64,000 bases of DNA from an uncultured Oscillospiraceae bacterium (GCA_947631395.1 CANRLF010000005.1:1-64000), one strand, 5' to 3'; numbered from the stretch's first letter, positions 16,108-24,157 are shown. The notes: generated from the letters alone by a model not told the origin. Numbers and translations: made by a program.

Positions 16108-17025
16108 CTATAAACATTGACTTGCCAGCAACGACGTAAAAACAGTCATCGCCGGGACGAGGAGTGCGGCCCCGGTGGCAAGCAGGGCGGAAAGGGCGGG
16201 GCACTCCTCCTTATGTATCCGGGCGAGACGGCATAGCCGCCTTTCGAGGCCGTCCTCATCCCCGCACAGGTACGCGCCCAGGAGAGCGCAGGTGTCCTCC
16301 CGCATACGGACAAGGAGTCGACAGTAGGGGGCCCGGGCGCCCCGGGGCCTCTCACGGATCACGTATTCATCGCAGGACATTTCGTTTACCTCAATGGCAT
16401 AGTCGGCAAACCTCGCCACATGGGGACAAAACCAGAAGAGCGCCTGCAAAATGAGCAGCGCGCGGCGGTAAAAGCAGTCGTTTCTCCGGCAGTGTATGAG
16501 CTCGTGGGTCAATAAAAGCTTCCACTCGTCACTTGTGCAGTCCACGTCTGAGATATATATCTTCTTTTTGAAAAAGCCCCGTGTGTACGGCGTGGGGATA
16601 AGGCCGCCGCTGTATACGGTCACGCCGCCCTTCACGTCCAGCCACGCGGCTATACCCTCCTTCAGGTCCACAAGCTCCCTGTCGCCGCAGGGCTCGCTCA
16701 CGCGCTCCACCCGCCGAAGGAGCCGCGCTTTGCCAAGGTGCCGGAATACACCGTGGTAAAGAGCCCCCGCCAGCCACACTGAAACGAGAATGACCCACAG
16801 CGGCCACGGAGCTCTGGGACCGCCGGCCGTCAGGCTAAACGCCGCCAGGGCAGGGGCGAGGATGAGCCCGGAAAAAGTGCTGACCCTGAGTACCTTGTCT
16901 AACCGCTCCGTGCTCATTTTCCGCTCCAGGAACGACCCCGAAAGGCAAAGCGCCAGGTACGCAAGCTCCGGTGCCACACCCGCCGAAAGGAGAAGAGCCG
17001 CCGCGTCACTCATTGTCCACGTCAT
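16108..17025 (-). CDS. BlaR1-like M56 metallopeptidase (sensor domain absent)
   Basis: A 305-residue membrane protein of peptidase family M56. Helices near 5-25, 45-65 and 75-95 precede a cytoplasmic zinc protease domain with HELIHCRRND (HExxH) and the distal glutamate in EVNEMSCDEYV; a last helix sits near the C-terminus. M56 proteases cleave the adjacent BlaI repressor after sensing a signal. The beta-lactam-binding domain of true BlaR1 is missing, so the inducer need not be a beta-lactam. Start MTWTMSDAAALL has GGAGG nine bases upstream and overlaps blaI by 20 bases; the frame continues further upstream, but inside blaI. Confidence 0.88.
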   Translation of the reverse strand: MTWTMSDAAALLLSAGVAPELAYLALCLSGSFLERKMSTERLDKVLRVSTFSGLILAPALAAFSLTAGGPRAPWPLWVILVSVWLAGALYHGVFRHLGKARLLRRVERVSEPCGDRELVDLKEGIAAWLDVKGGVTVYSGGLIPTPYTRGFFKKKIYISDVDCTSDEWKLLLTHELIHCRRNDCFYRRALLILQALFWFCPHVARFADYAIEVNEMSCDEYVIRERPRGARAPYCRLLVRMREDTCALLGAYLCGDEDGLERRLCRLARIHKEECPALSALLATGAALLVPAMTVFTSLLASQCL

Positions 17026-17422
17026 CTTCAACTTCCTCCAGCAGAGCCCGGATCCGTTCCATCCTGTCCGCGGATATTTCCTTCTTCCCGCAGAAGGCCG
17101 CCAGGAGCCGCTCAATGGAGGCGTCGCCAAAGACACTGCGTATCTGCTGACGAAGGAGGGCCTGATCGTATTCCTCCCGCGTCACCAGGGCGGTGTATAT
17201 GTGGTGACGTCCCTGCTGACGCCCCTGAACATAGCCCTTTTCCGACATATTATAAAGCAGTGTGCTTTTTGTCCCCCTGGTCTGGGGGAAGCTCCTGTAC
17301 AGCTCCTCACTGCTGACGCCCTCCGGGTGCTCCCAGAAGAACCTCATAAATTCAAGCTCCGTGGCGGAGAGCCTCTTTTTTCCGCCCAGATCCTCCAGCG
17401 GATCCTCCGCGGGCCTCGCCAT
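17006..17422 (-). CDS. BlaI/MecI-family transcriptional repressor
   Basis: A 138-residue winged-helix repressor (LSATELEFMRFFWEHPEGVSS, then a LLYNMSEKGYV recognition region) with a C-terminal dimerisation and cleavage domain. BlaI-type repressors block transcription until the partner M56 protease cuts them. Two ATGs lie close together; the second has the better distance from GGGAGGG and is used here. It is the first gene of the blaI-blaR1 pair that leads into the FtsX-type transporter, the probable target along with itself. I found no clear TACA-N-TGTA operator. Confidence 0.92.
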   Translation of the reverse strand: MARPAEDPLEDLGGKKRLSATELEFMRFFWEHPEGVSSEELYRSFPQTRGTKSTLLYNMSEKGYVQGRQQGRHHIYTALVTREEYDQALLRQQIRSVFGDASIERLLAAFCGKKEISADRMERIRALLEEVEDDVDNE

Positions 17423-17499
17423 GGTCATCCCTCCCGGCTTTTCATCGTTACAACGCCGGTTCCTATTTTATCATAGAGATACACCTTTTATCAATCCCC

Positions 17500-17527
17500 A
17501 AAATCGCCCCCAACCGGGGGCGATTTT
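17500..17527. terminator. Terminator between kinase and blaI genes
   Basis: AAAATCGCCCCC and GGGGGCGATTTT around AACC, a perfect 12-bp stem directly after the kinase stop codon on the minus strand. It separates the LytTR/GHKL unit from the blaI unit. Confidence 0.9.
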
Positions 17528-18775
17528 TTAAACATTAAGTTGTATACTCACAACAAACTCCCCGCCGTCGGTGGTAATATCTATTGCTCCTTTGTTTTTC
17601 TCCACACAGGCACGGACATTTCTGAGGCCGTAGCCGTGAACGCCGCCCTTTTTCGGGGCCTCGTCGGGCAGATAGGGATTTTTCAGCTCGTAGTAGAGAA
17701 GATGGTTGCTTTGGCGCAGAAGAAATTCTATGACCCGCTTTTCCTTGGGAAGTCCTCCGCAGGCCGCAAGGGCGTTGTCCAGCGTGTTCCCGATAATGAT
17801 GTAGAGGTCCGCCGGGGGAATATTCAGCTCCGGGGCTACCCAGACATTAAGGCGCAAATCTATATCAGCGTCCCCAGCCCGCCGCACGGCGTCACTCAAA
17901 ATGCTGTCCACAACGGTGTTTCCCACGTCCACGCTCATGTTGATCTTTTCGTACTTCTCCCGTATCTCTTCAAAGCACTTTTCCGCCTCATCGGTCTTAT
18001 CCGACGCAACCATCGTCTCCATGGCGGAGACGTATTTTTTTATGTCATGCCATAAGGCGCGGGTCTCCTCCTGGCGTGAGGTCATGTTCTCAAAATATTG
18101 CCGCTGGAGCTCCGCAAGACTTTCGGCCGCCGCGTCAGCGGCCCGACGCTGGTAGTAGTCCTCAAGTATCCGCACATAGAAGCAGATAATGATATTGACC
18201 ACCATCAGCGACAGCGTTGTGAACAGTATCGTCCCTGAGTTTTCGCCATTGCTCAGGGCGGAGAAGCTCCTGTAACAGGCAAAAAAGCTGAGGATCTGGC
18301 AGATAAGCAGTGGGACGGATATAAGCGGGAAGGCGCGGGGTTTGTCACGCCGGAAAATAAGAAGCAGAATTTGGATAAGAAGGAGATTGACCGTCCGCGC
18401 CATAACTATAAGGGCTATTCGTTCCGACCCGCCCATAGCTATTTCCGTTCCGTGTCCGGCTGCCGTCAGGATCGCCGCGCACAGAACGTCAGAGAAAACG
18501 ATGACCAAAAAATATAGCGCCGTATTGTAAAGGCACGGCAGGGGTTTTGTCTTGTAGGTGACGTAGTTCCCCACAAGTGCTATGAGGAAAAGAATCAATG
18601 ACCGAAGCCAGGGGATCGGCAGGTAAAACGTCTCAAACTCCCCGACCACAAACCACACGGCATAATAAATAAAGGCCGCATATGGATGCCGATGCTCCGC
18701 AAACAGCCCCTCGTATATGTACACGCCCAAGAGGACCTCCACGGGTACCGAGGCAAACTCAACAAATGTGGTCAT
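17528..18775 (-). CDS. GHKL-family sensor histidine kinase (AgrC-like)
   Basis: A 415-residue kinase with six hydrophobic segments in the first ~200 residues, an H-box LWHDIKKYV, N-box GNTLDNALAACGG and G-box GVHGYGLRNV. This architecture is that of AgrC/ComD-type peptide sensors and their relatives. It is three bases downstream of the LytTR response regulator gene and must be its cognate kinase. No AgrB or AgrD homologue is nearby, so the ligand is unknown. Confidence 0.93.
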   Translation of the reverse strand: MTTFVEFASVPVEVLLGVYIYEGLFAEHRHPYAAFIYYAVWFVVGEFETFYLPIPWLRSLILFLIALVGNYVTYKTKPLPCLYNTALYFLVIVFSDVLCAAILTAAGHGTEIAMGGSERIALIVMARTVNLLLIQILLLIFRRDKPRAFPLISVPLLICQILSFFACYRSFSALSNGENSGTILFTTLSLMVVNIIICFYVRILEDYYQRRAADAAAESLAELQRQYFENMTSRQEETRALWHDIKKYVSAMETMVASDKTDEAEKCFEEIREKYEKINMSVDVGNTVVDSILSDAVRRAGDADIDLRLNVWVAPELNIPPADLYIIIGNTLDNALAACGGLPKEKRVIEFLLRQSNHLLYYELKNPYLPDEAPKKGGVHGYGLRNVRACVEKNKGAIDITTDGGEFVVSIQLNV

Positions 18776-18778
18776 ACA

Positions 18779-19465
18779 TCATCGCCCCCTCAGATAATTT
18801 CCCAGTCGCTCCCGGAAGGACTTGACGAAGCTCCTTCCCACGGGAAGCGTGGTTCCGTCCGTTAGAACCACGTTGCTCTGCTCCGCCCGCTCCACAAAGG
18901 ACAAATTTACGCAGTAGCTCTTGTGAATCTGGGCGAAGGCGTAGGGCCGTACCTGCTCCAGGACGGAGGAAAAGGTGGAGCGCACCTGAAGTTCACGGTT
19001 ACCCGCCATATGGAAACAGACGTTGTGACCGAACACCTCGAACCATAAAATGTCCGCCACATTCAAAATCTCGGTGCCGCTTTCAGCGGACACGCTGATT
19101 TTCTGTGGTGTCCGCTCCCGCAGGGCAAGTTCCAGCACCTCGGCAAAATCACAGTAGTCGATGGGCTTGGGCAGATACCGTAGCGCCAGCCCATAGCCCC
19201 GGACAGCGTAGTTAAGGGTCTGGGTGGTGAACACAATGACCGGGGCGTCCCGTTCAGCCCGGAGTCTCTGGGCGGCCTCAAAGCCGTTGGGGGGCTCCAT
19301 CTCTATATCCATAAAAACGATGTCCGGCTTTTCCGTGGGATAAGAAGCCAGCAGTTCTTTTGCCGAAGAATATGTCCTGACCGCAAGGCCGGGATCATAC
19401 TGTCGGCAGTACCCTCGCAGAAGCGCCAGATCGTCGGGGGAATCGTCACAAATCGCGATAAGCAT
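18779..19465 (-). CDS. LytTR-family response regulator
   Basis: A 228-residue regulator with a receiver domain (CDDSPDD acidic pocket, FMDIEM with the phosphoacceptor Asp, LPKPID with the conserved Lys) and a C-terminal LytTR DNA-binding domain (DILWFEVFGHNVCFHMAG, FAQIHKSYCVNL). Such regulators bind pairs of short direct repeats upstream of promoters and often control peptide, bacteriocin or envelope genes. Start is ATG after GGAGGCG. It forms a two-gene unit with the kinase. Likely targets are itself, the ABC pump, or the divergent mini membrane protein row. Confidence 0.95.
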   Translation of the reverse strand: MLIAICDDSPDDLALLRGYCRQYDPGLAVRTYSSAKELLASYPTEKPDIVFMDIEMEPPNGFEAAQRLRAERDAPVIVFTTQTLNYAVRGYGLALRYLPKPIDYCDFAEVLELALRERTPQKISVSAESGTEILNVADILWFEVFGHNVCFHMAGNRELQVRSTFSSVLEQVRPYAFAQIHKSYCVNLSFVERAEQSNVVLTDGTTLPVGRSFVKSFRERLGNYLRGR

Positions 19466-19497
19466 ATCCGCGCCTCCTGTCCGTAACTGATGGAAAT

Positions 19498-19526
19498 ATT
19501 ATATATCACCATAGCCCGAATAGCAA
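19498..19526 (-). promoter_or_regulatory. Promoter of the LytTR/GHKL unit
   Basis: TTGCTA, 17 bases, TATAAT on the minus strand, about 30 bases before the regulator gene. Confidence 0.6.
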
Positions 19527-19651
19527 TACGGCCCGGTGTCGTTCACGCCGCGAAAAGCGCGGGTCGTGCCAAAACTATTGATATTGTTTTATTCAGAGTG
19601 CATATTGATACTGTCCGGTGGACCCATGTGAAATTTAAGGAGGTTTGCGCC

Positions 19652-19834
19652 ATGGAAAAAATCCTCAGAGTATTGGAAATCATCATAGGAAGTTGCTTAG
19701 TTGTATTTGGGACACTCGCATTGATAAAGTTGATGCCTGTTAATGTGGTGATAGTTTTTACTTTTATCAATTTAGGGGTAATACTTCTGCACAGCATTAT
19801 TAGTAGTATCCACGATAAAGGCAAGAACAAATAA
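19652..19834 (+). CDS. Two-helix mini membrane protein 1
   Basis: A 60-residue protein with two hydrophobic segments (roughly 7-27 and 30-50) and a basic tail SSIHDKGKNK. TTAAGGAGG lies nine bases before the ATG. I do not recognise a family. It is the first of four consecutive small genes of similar size and topology, divergent from a LytTR/GHKL pair. A longer open frame upstream exists but has no ribosome site. Possible roles are self-immunity, a membrane toxin or a kinase modulator; none is shown by the sequence. Confidence 0.7.
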   Translation: MEKILRVLEIIIGSCLVVFGTLALIKLMPVNVVIVFTFINLGVILLHSIISSIHDKGKNK

Positions 19835-19950
19835 GTTTCCAAACACGAAGGAAATATGTGTCAAGCAACAATGAGAACAAAAGGACCACCCAAAAGGTGA
19901 GCATTTTCAGCACCATTATTTGTTAAAATTTATCAAAGGAGAGTAATTAT

Positions 19951-20118
19951 ATGAAAAAGCAATTACAAGGAATAGCGTTGATTTTGATTAGTATCCTGCT
20001 GATGTTAGGATATGGTAACGCACCGTTTTTTGACTTGAGTTTTAGATGGTCTTTGATTTTCTCAATCATTGGCATTGTAGGTGTTGTAATGACATTCCTA
20101 CCCGACAAGAAGGGTTGA
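19951..20118 (+). CDS. Two-helix mini membrane protein 2
   Basis: A 55-residue protein starting MKKQLQGIALILISILLMLG with two hydrophobic segments split by a short polar turn (NAPFFDLSFR), ending PDKKG. AAAGGAG precedes the ATG by eleven bases. No family recognised. It shares size, topology and a charged end with its neighbours but not obvious sequence. Confidence 0.65.
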   Translation: MKKQLQGIALILISILLMLGYGNAPFFDLSFRWSLIFSIIGIVGVVMTFLPDKKG

Positions 20119-20202
20119 TAAATTCCCGTTTATTGAGTGATTACATAATCCTTTATCATAAAAAGCATTAATTTCATTTCAAAGAAAGGTGGCATTATAG
20201 TA

Positions 20203-20406
20203 GTGAATAAATATATTTCGTTGATCATGCGCATTTTCTCTATTATATCAGCAATTACGATGGTGGTATTGGCGGCTCAGTTTTTAAAGCCCGGATACAT
20301 AGGTAGATCGTCATCGCCATTTCCTCCCTATATCATGCTTTCTTTTATTTCAACGGGGCTGTTTCTTGCGTTAAGCAAACTGACGGACGATAAAGATGAC
20401 AAATAA
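20203..20406 (+). CDS. Two-helix mini membrane protein 3 (GTG start)
   Basis: A 67-residue protein with hydrophobic segments near 5-27 and 42-58 and an acidic-basic tail TDDKDDK. The start is GTG, with AAAGGTGG ten bases upstream. The central loop GYIGRSSSPFPPY probably faces one side of the membrane. No family recognised. Third of the row. Confidence 0.65.
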   Translation: MNKYISLIMRIFSIISAITMVVLAAQFLKPGYIGRSSSPFPPYIMLSFISTGLFLALSKLTDDKDDK

Positions 20407-20427
20407 TCTCTAACATTAAACCAAAAA

Positions 20428-20451
20428 ATGCGGAGGCGCTGAAAATGAATG
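20428..20451 (+). repeat. 24-base duplicated ribosome-site module, copy 1
   Basis: Twenty-four bases from ATGCGGAGGCGCTG to the second codon of mini protein 4, repeated exactly at 20645-20668. Both copies place GGAGG and an ATG in the same relation. Confidence 0.9.
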
Positions 20452-20630
20452 ATACTATTAAAGAAACCGCCATTAGAGCGATTATTTCCCTTGTCCTCTT
20501 TGTAGGGATCTACTTTTTATCCGGGCCAATTATAGGTTGGACGCATTATGATATGTACCTGAAAGGTATCGAATTTCTGGCGGCGGTAATCGGTGCGGGG
20601 AGCTATTGGATAGGGAGTAATAAGCATTAA
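20445..20630 (+). CDS. Two-helix mini membrane protein 4
   Basis: A 61-residue protein beginning MNDTIKETAIRAIISLVL with hydrophobic segments near 10-28 and 41-55 and a tail GSNKH. GGAGGCGCTGAAA precedes the ATG. The ribosome-site module is duplicated 217 bases downstream in front of a 25-codon frame. No family recognised. It could be related in function to the three preceding genes because of shared topology and order. Confidence 0.65.
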   Translation: MNDTIKETAIRAIISLVLFVGIYFLSGPIIGWTHYDMYLKGIEFLAAVIGAGSYWIGSNKH

Positions 20631-20644
20631 CTTTAAATTGAAAT

Positions 20645-20668
20645 ATGCGGAGGCGCTGAAAATGAATG
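20645..20668 (+). repeat. 24-base duplicated ribosome-site module, copy 2
   Basis: Exact copy of the 20428-20451 module. It suggests that a gene of this row was once tandemly duplicated and then mostly deleted. Confidence 0.9.
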
Positions 20669-20739
20669 TTGTTCTTTCAATCGTCTTGATTGTTAGAGGA
20701 ACAGTCATGTTTATCAGGCCAAAAAGTTTTTTGAACTGA
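20662..20739 (+). pseudogene. 25-codon remnant or micro-ORF behind duplicated ribosome site
   Basis: A short frame starting MNVVLSIVLIVRG that uses the second copy of the duplicated start module. The first half is hydrophobic. It is more likely the remnant of a duplicated mini membrane gene than a working gene, but a single-helix peptide cannot be excluded. Confidence 0.35.
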
Positions 20740-20774
20740 CGAAAAGCTTGAGATAAAGAAAGGAGAATAAATTT

Positions 20775-21644
20775 ATGCCGCAAAAGGAAAGCGAAGTATT
20801 TCAATATGTGTTTGACATTTTCAGCGGAGAGCTTTTTAACGCTCCTGTGTTTGCCGCGGGGGAGCCGCTGAAAATAGAGTATGTCTTTGACTGCCCTGAA
20901 TTTCACAAGCTCCGGGAGCAATATCCCGTTGAGCGGGTGGCGGGAAAGGGCGGAGATTTTGAGCGGGCGCTGCGGCTGTGCCGCTGGCTCGCGCCCCGGC
21001 TGAAGCATAAAAGCGACTACGATAACCATATTCCCTGCAATTCGTTGGCCCTGCTGGAGTACTGCTTTGAAAAGCCTGACGTTGGGATCAACTGCCTGAA
21101 CAAAGCCAAGATATTGGCCGAGTGTTGTCTCTCCCTTGGCATCTATGCCCGCCGGTGCAGCGGTATGCCCTGTTCCCCCTACGACGGGGATAACCATGTG
21201 GTCACGGAGATTTTTGACCGAAAGCGCAAAAAATGGATAGCCCTTGACCCCACCTACGGCAGTTACTTCTCTGACGGGGTGAACCCGCTTTCCTGCCTGG
21301 AGCTCCGACAGGCCTTCGGGTCGAGGGCCCCGGTATCCGCCGTTCTCAACCGCCAAAATCCAGCAAAAATCGGAGAGCTGCAAAAACGGAACATCGGCGT
21401 CAACTGGTACTACGCCAAAAATTCCTATTATTTCTCTTTTGATCCCGTGTCCACCTTCGGCGAGCCGGAGGGATGCGAATCCCTTTATGTGGTGCCGGAA
21501 GGGTTTGACCTGCGGAGGCAGCGGATCACACATCTTGACTATAATAAAGAATTGTACGGTACGGATGTGGAAGAAAGGATTGCCCAGACCAAAAAACGGA
21601 CATTCCACATCGCCTCCACGGCGCTGTGGGATGACCCTGTTTAA
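20775..21644 (+). CDS. Transglutaminase-like superfamily protein
   Basis: A 289-residue soluble protein with a transglutaminase/protease-like core. The likely triad is Cys107 (INCLNKAKILAEC), His141 (GDNHVVTEI) and Asp158 (WIALDPTYG). Proteins of this kind act as cysteine proteases, peptide N-glycanases or protein cross-linkers. It lacks a signal peptide, so it works inside the cell. AAAGGAG lies ten bases before the ATG. It is the last gene of the block that starts with the mini membrane proteins, and a terminator follows. Its substrate is unknown; action on one of the small neighbours is only speculation. Confidence 0.8.
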   Translation: MPQKESEVFQYVFDIFSGELFNAPVFAAGEPLKIEYVFDCPEFHKLREQYPVERVAGKGGDFERALRLCRWLAPRLKHKSDYDNHIPCNSLALLEYCFEKPDVGINCLNKAKILAECCLSLGIYARRCSGMPCSPYDGDNHVVTEIFDRKRKKWIALDPTYGSYFSDGVNPLSCLELRQAFGSRAPVSAVLNRQNPAKIGELQKRNIGVNWYYAKNSYYFSFDPVSTFGEPEGCESLYVVPEGFDLRRQRITHLDYNKELYGTDVEERIAQTKKRTFHIASTALWDDPV

Positions 21645-21797
21645 GAACGGCCTCTATAAAGCTAATTTAAGCTTCGGGACGTGGAGAAGGATCGGGGATC
21701 ATCAGCTGTTATTCAAAATTACATCTTTTCCTATCGGGAAAATCGTTAAGCTCGCCTGAAAAAATTTAAACATAAAACCACATAAATTTTGCCAGAG

Positions 21798-21831
21798 AAA
21801 AATCCGGGAGTTCGCCGGGTTTTTCTTTTTG
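21798..21831 (+). terminator. Terminator after transglutaminase-like gene
   Basis: AAAAATCCGG pairs with CCGGGTTTTT (one T-G pair) around a 7-base loop, followed by CTTTTT. Confidence 0.7.
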
Positions 21832-21877
21832 TGTGGAAACGGGCTAAAATTACTGGGGTTTTTGGGCGGGTTTGACG

Positions 21878-21906
21878 TTGCAAAGACTTGGCTTTGATGA
21901 TATTAT
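21878..21906 (+). promoter_or_regulatory. Promoter of the decarboxylase operon
   Basis: TTGCAA, 17 bases, TATTAT. The remaining 100 bases to oadA hold a short GCCCC-GCC-GGGGC hairpin and nothing else I can name. Confidence 0.6.
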
Positions 21907-22005
21907 ATACTGGGTCGGGATTGGGGAATAAGTAAAATTCCGCCGGTTTTGACCTGATCAATCTTGTTTTTTGCCCCGCCGGGGCGGAAAGATGGGGATT
22001 TTTGC

Positions 22006-23412
22006 ATGAAAAAAGTTCAATTTACAGAGACGGTGCTCCGGGACGCCAATCAGTCGCTGATGGCCACCAGACTGCCCTATTCCGACTATGAGGGCATCCT
22101 GCCCACCATGGATAAGGCCGGGTACTACTCCGTGGAGTGCTGGGGCGGAGCAACCTTCGATTCCTGCCTTCGGTACCTCAATGAGGACCCCTGGGAGCGG
22201 CTCAGGAAGATAAGGGCCGCAATGCCGAATACACGGCTCCAGATGCTCTTGCGCGGCCAGAACCTTCTGGGGTACAAGCACTACCACGACGACGTGGTGG
22301 AGGAGTTCGTCAGGCTCTCCATCAAAAACGGCATCGACGTCATACGCATATTCGACGCCCTCAACGATTTCCGGAACATCAAAACGGCCTTCGAGGCCAC
22401 CAAGAAATACGGCACCGATCGCACCGTCGCCTCCGGTTGCATCAGCTACACCCAGAGCCCGGTGCACACGGTGAAGAAATACGTGGAGATGTGCCGGGAG
22501 CTCAAGGCCATGGGCTTCGACACCATCTGCCTTAAGGACATGGCCGGGACCATGTCCCCCGCCGAGGCGGAGGGCCTTATAAAGGGCATAAAGGACGAGG
22601 TGGGCGACATCCCCCTGATCCTCCACACCCACTGCACCACCGGCATGGCCTACATGACGCTCATAAAGGCCGTGGAGTCCGGGGTGGACGTCATCGACAC
22701 CGCCACCTCCTGCTTCTCCAACGGCACCAGCCAGGCCGCCACCGAGACCCTTTATTACGCCCTCACTCAGCTGGGCTACGACACGGGCCTTGACGAGGGC
22801 GTCCTAAACAAGGTCAACGACTACTTCAAACCCGTGAAGCAGAAGTACATCGACTCCGGCCTTATAAACCCCAAGTCCATGGGCACCGACGCCCAGGCCC
22901 TGGTCTACAAGGTCCCCGGCGGGATGCTCAGCAACATGATCGCCAACCTCAAGGACATGAACGCCATGGACAAGTTCGACGAGGCGCTTGTGGAGATACC
23001 CAACGTGCGTAAAGACCTGGGCTATCCCCCGCTGGTAACGCCCCTTTCCCAGATGGTGGGTAACCAGGCGGTGGTCAACGTCCTCATGGGCGAGAGATAC
23101 AAGCAGATCTCCAACGAGATCAAAAACTACTTCAGGGGCGAGTACGGCATCGCCCCGGCCCCGGTGAGCCAGGAGCTCCAGGACAAGATAATCGGCGCGG
23201 GCAATTCCCCCGTGGATTGCCGCGTTGAGGACTCAAAGCGCACAGGCAAGGATTTCGAGGACGCCAGGGCGGCCCTGGGCGATCTTGCCGGGTGTGAGGA
23301 GGACTACATGAGCTGGATCTGCTACCCCGACCAGACGGTAAAGTTCCTGAAGGCGCGCCGGGAGGAGCGGGAGCACCATGTCAAGTACTCCATCGTGGAG
23401 GAAGAGGCATGA
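22006..23412 (+). CDS. oadA: Biotin-dependent decarboxylase alpha subunit (carboxyltransferase)
   Basis: A 468-residue TIM-barrel carboxyltransferase of the oxaloacetate/methylmalonyl-CoA decarboxylase family. TETVLRDANQSL gives the metal Asp, CLKDMAG the carboxyl-carrying Lys and LILHTHCTTGMA two metal His; the C-terminal PYC/OADA conserved domain follows. It moves the carboxyl group from the acid to biotin. Unlike Klebsiella OadA, it has no biotin domain of its own; that is a separate gene two positions downstream. The start MKKVQFTETVLRD is the family start; the ribosome site (GATGGGG) is weak. The gene overlaps oadG by ATGA. Confidence 0.93.
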   Translation: MKKVQFTETVLRDANQSLMATRLPYSDYEGILPTMDKAGYYSVECWGGATFDSCLRYLNEDPWERLRKIRAAMPNTRLQMLLRGQNLLGYKHYHDDVVEEFVRLSIKNGIDVIRIFDALNDFRNIKTAFEATKKYGTDRTVASGCISYTQSPVHTVKKYVEMCRELKAMGFDTICLKDMAGTMSPAEAEGLIKGIKDEVGDIPLILHTHCTTGMAYMTLIKAVESGVDVIDTATSCFSNGTSQAATETLYYALTQLGYDTGLDEGVLNKVNDYFKPVKQKYIDSGLINPKSMGTDAQALVYKVPGGMLSNMIANLKDMNAMDKFDEALVEIPNVRKDLGYPPLVTPLSQMVGNQAVVNVLMGERYKQISNEIKNYFRGEYGIAPAPVSQELQDKIIGAGNSPVDCRVEDSKRTGKDFEDARAALGDLAGCEEDYMSWICYPDQTVKFLKARREEREHHVKYSIVEEEA

Positions 23413-23744
23413 AGATGAAGCTTTCCGAGGCGCTTATAGACGCCGTGATGGGCTGGGCCGTGGTATTCCTGGGCATAGCACTGCTGGTACTGGTGGTGGT
23501 CCTGCTGGGAAAGGCCATGACAGCCAAAAAGCCCGCCGCCGTGACGGCCCATGAGGCCGCCGTGGCCGTCGCCGTCCCTGAGACGAAAAGCTCCGGGCCC
23601 GCGGCCCCCGGCGCGGCCGGGGAGCTGAAGCTCTACGACACGCCGGAGCGGGACGCCGCCATGATAATGGCCATAGTGGCCGATGAGCTCAAGCTCCCGA
23701 TAAACGAGCTGCGCTTCATCTCAATTAAGGAGGTCAAAAAATAA
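23409..23744 (+). CDS. oadG: Decarboxylase gamma subunit
   Basis: A 111-residue protein with one N-terminal membrane helix (~13-36), an Ala/Pro-rich linker and a soluble tail containing a conserved DAAMIMAIVADELKLP-ELRFISIK segment. This is the OadG plan: it anchors the alpha subunit and biotin protein to the membrane pump. It overlaps oadA by four bases and oadH-like biotin gene by one base, so all are translationally coupled. Confidence 0.88.
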   Translation: MKMKLSEALIDAVMGWAVVFLGIALLVLVVVLLGKAMTAKKPAAVTAHEAAVAVAVPETKSSGPAAPGAAGELKLYDTPERDAAMIMAIVADELKLPINELRFISIKEVKK

Positions 23745-24145
23745 TGAAATATCTTGTAACGCTCAACGGAAAGACCTACGAGGTGGAGGTGGAGCACGGC
23801 GAGGCCATGCTTTTGGATGAATACGACGCCGCCGCCCCGGCGCCCGCGGCCAACGAAGCGCCCGCGGCCCCGGCGCCCGCGCCCGCCGCGCCGGCGGCCG
23901 CCGCCCCCGTTGCCCCCCAGGACATCGCCGTCGGCGACGTGGTGTCCGCCCCCATGCCCGGGAACATCGTGAATATAAACGTGAAGTCCGGCGACCAGGT
24001 GAAGTCCGGGGACGTGCTCGTCATTCTGGAGGCAATGAAGATGGAGAACGAGATAATGGCCCCCAGGGACGGCACCGTGGCCCAGGTGGTCACCCAGAAG
24101 GGCGCCAAGGTCGAGACCGGATCGCCCCTGGTGGTCCTTGCGTAA
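23744..24145 (+). CDS. Biotin carboxyl carrier protein of the decarboxylase
   Basis: A 133-residue protein with a short N-terminal part (MKYLVTLNGKTYEVEVE), a flexible Ala-Pro linker (~29-58) and a C-terminal biotinyl domain. EAMKMENEI contains the Lys to be biotinylated, Lys99. It shuttles the carboxyl group from the alpha subunit to the membrane beta subunit. The linker is long and consists almost only of Ala and Pro, as in swinging-arm carriers. Start overlaps the gamma gene stop by one base. Confidence 0.93.
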   Translation: MKYLVTLNGKTYEVEVEHGEAMLLDEYDAAAPAPAANEAPAAPAPAPAAPAAAAPVAPQDIAVGDVVSAPMPGNIVNINVKSGDQVKSGDVLVILEAMKMENEIMAPRDGTVAQVVTQKGAKVETGSPLVVLA

Positions 24146-24157
24146 GGGGGCATATCC

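Noticed and set aside
19856-19900. 14-codon frame with AAGGA before ATG
   Set aside because: Too short to support as a gene; mentioned only with the mini-gene row.
20517-21608. Minus-strand 363-codon frame
   Set aside because: It is antisense to the transglutaminase-like gene, whose triad and ribosome site are clear.
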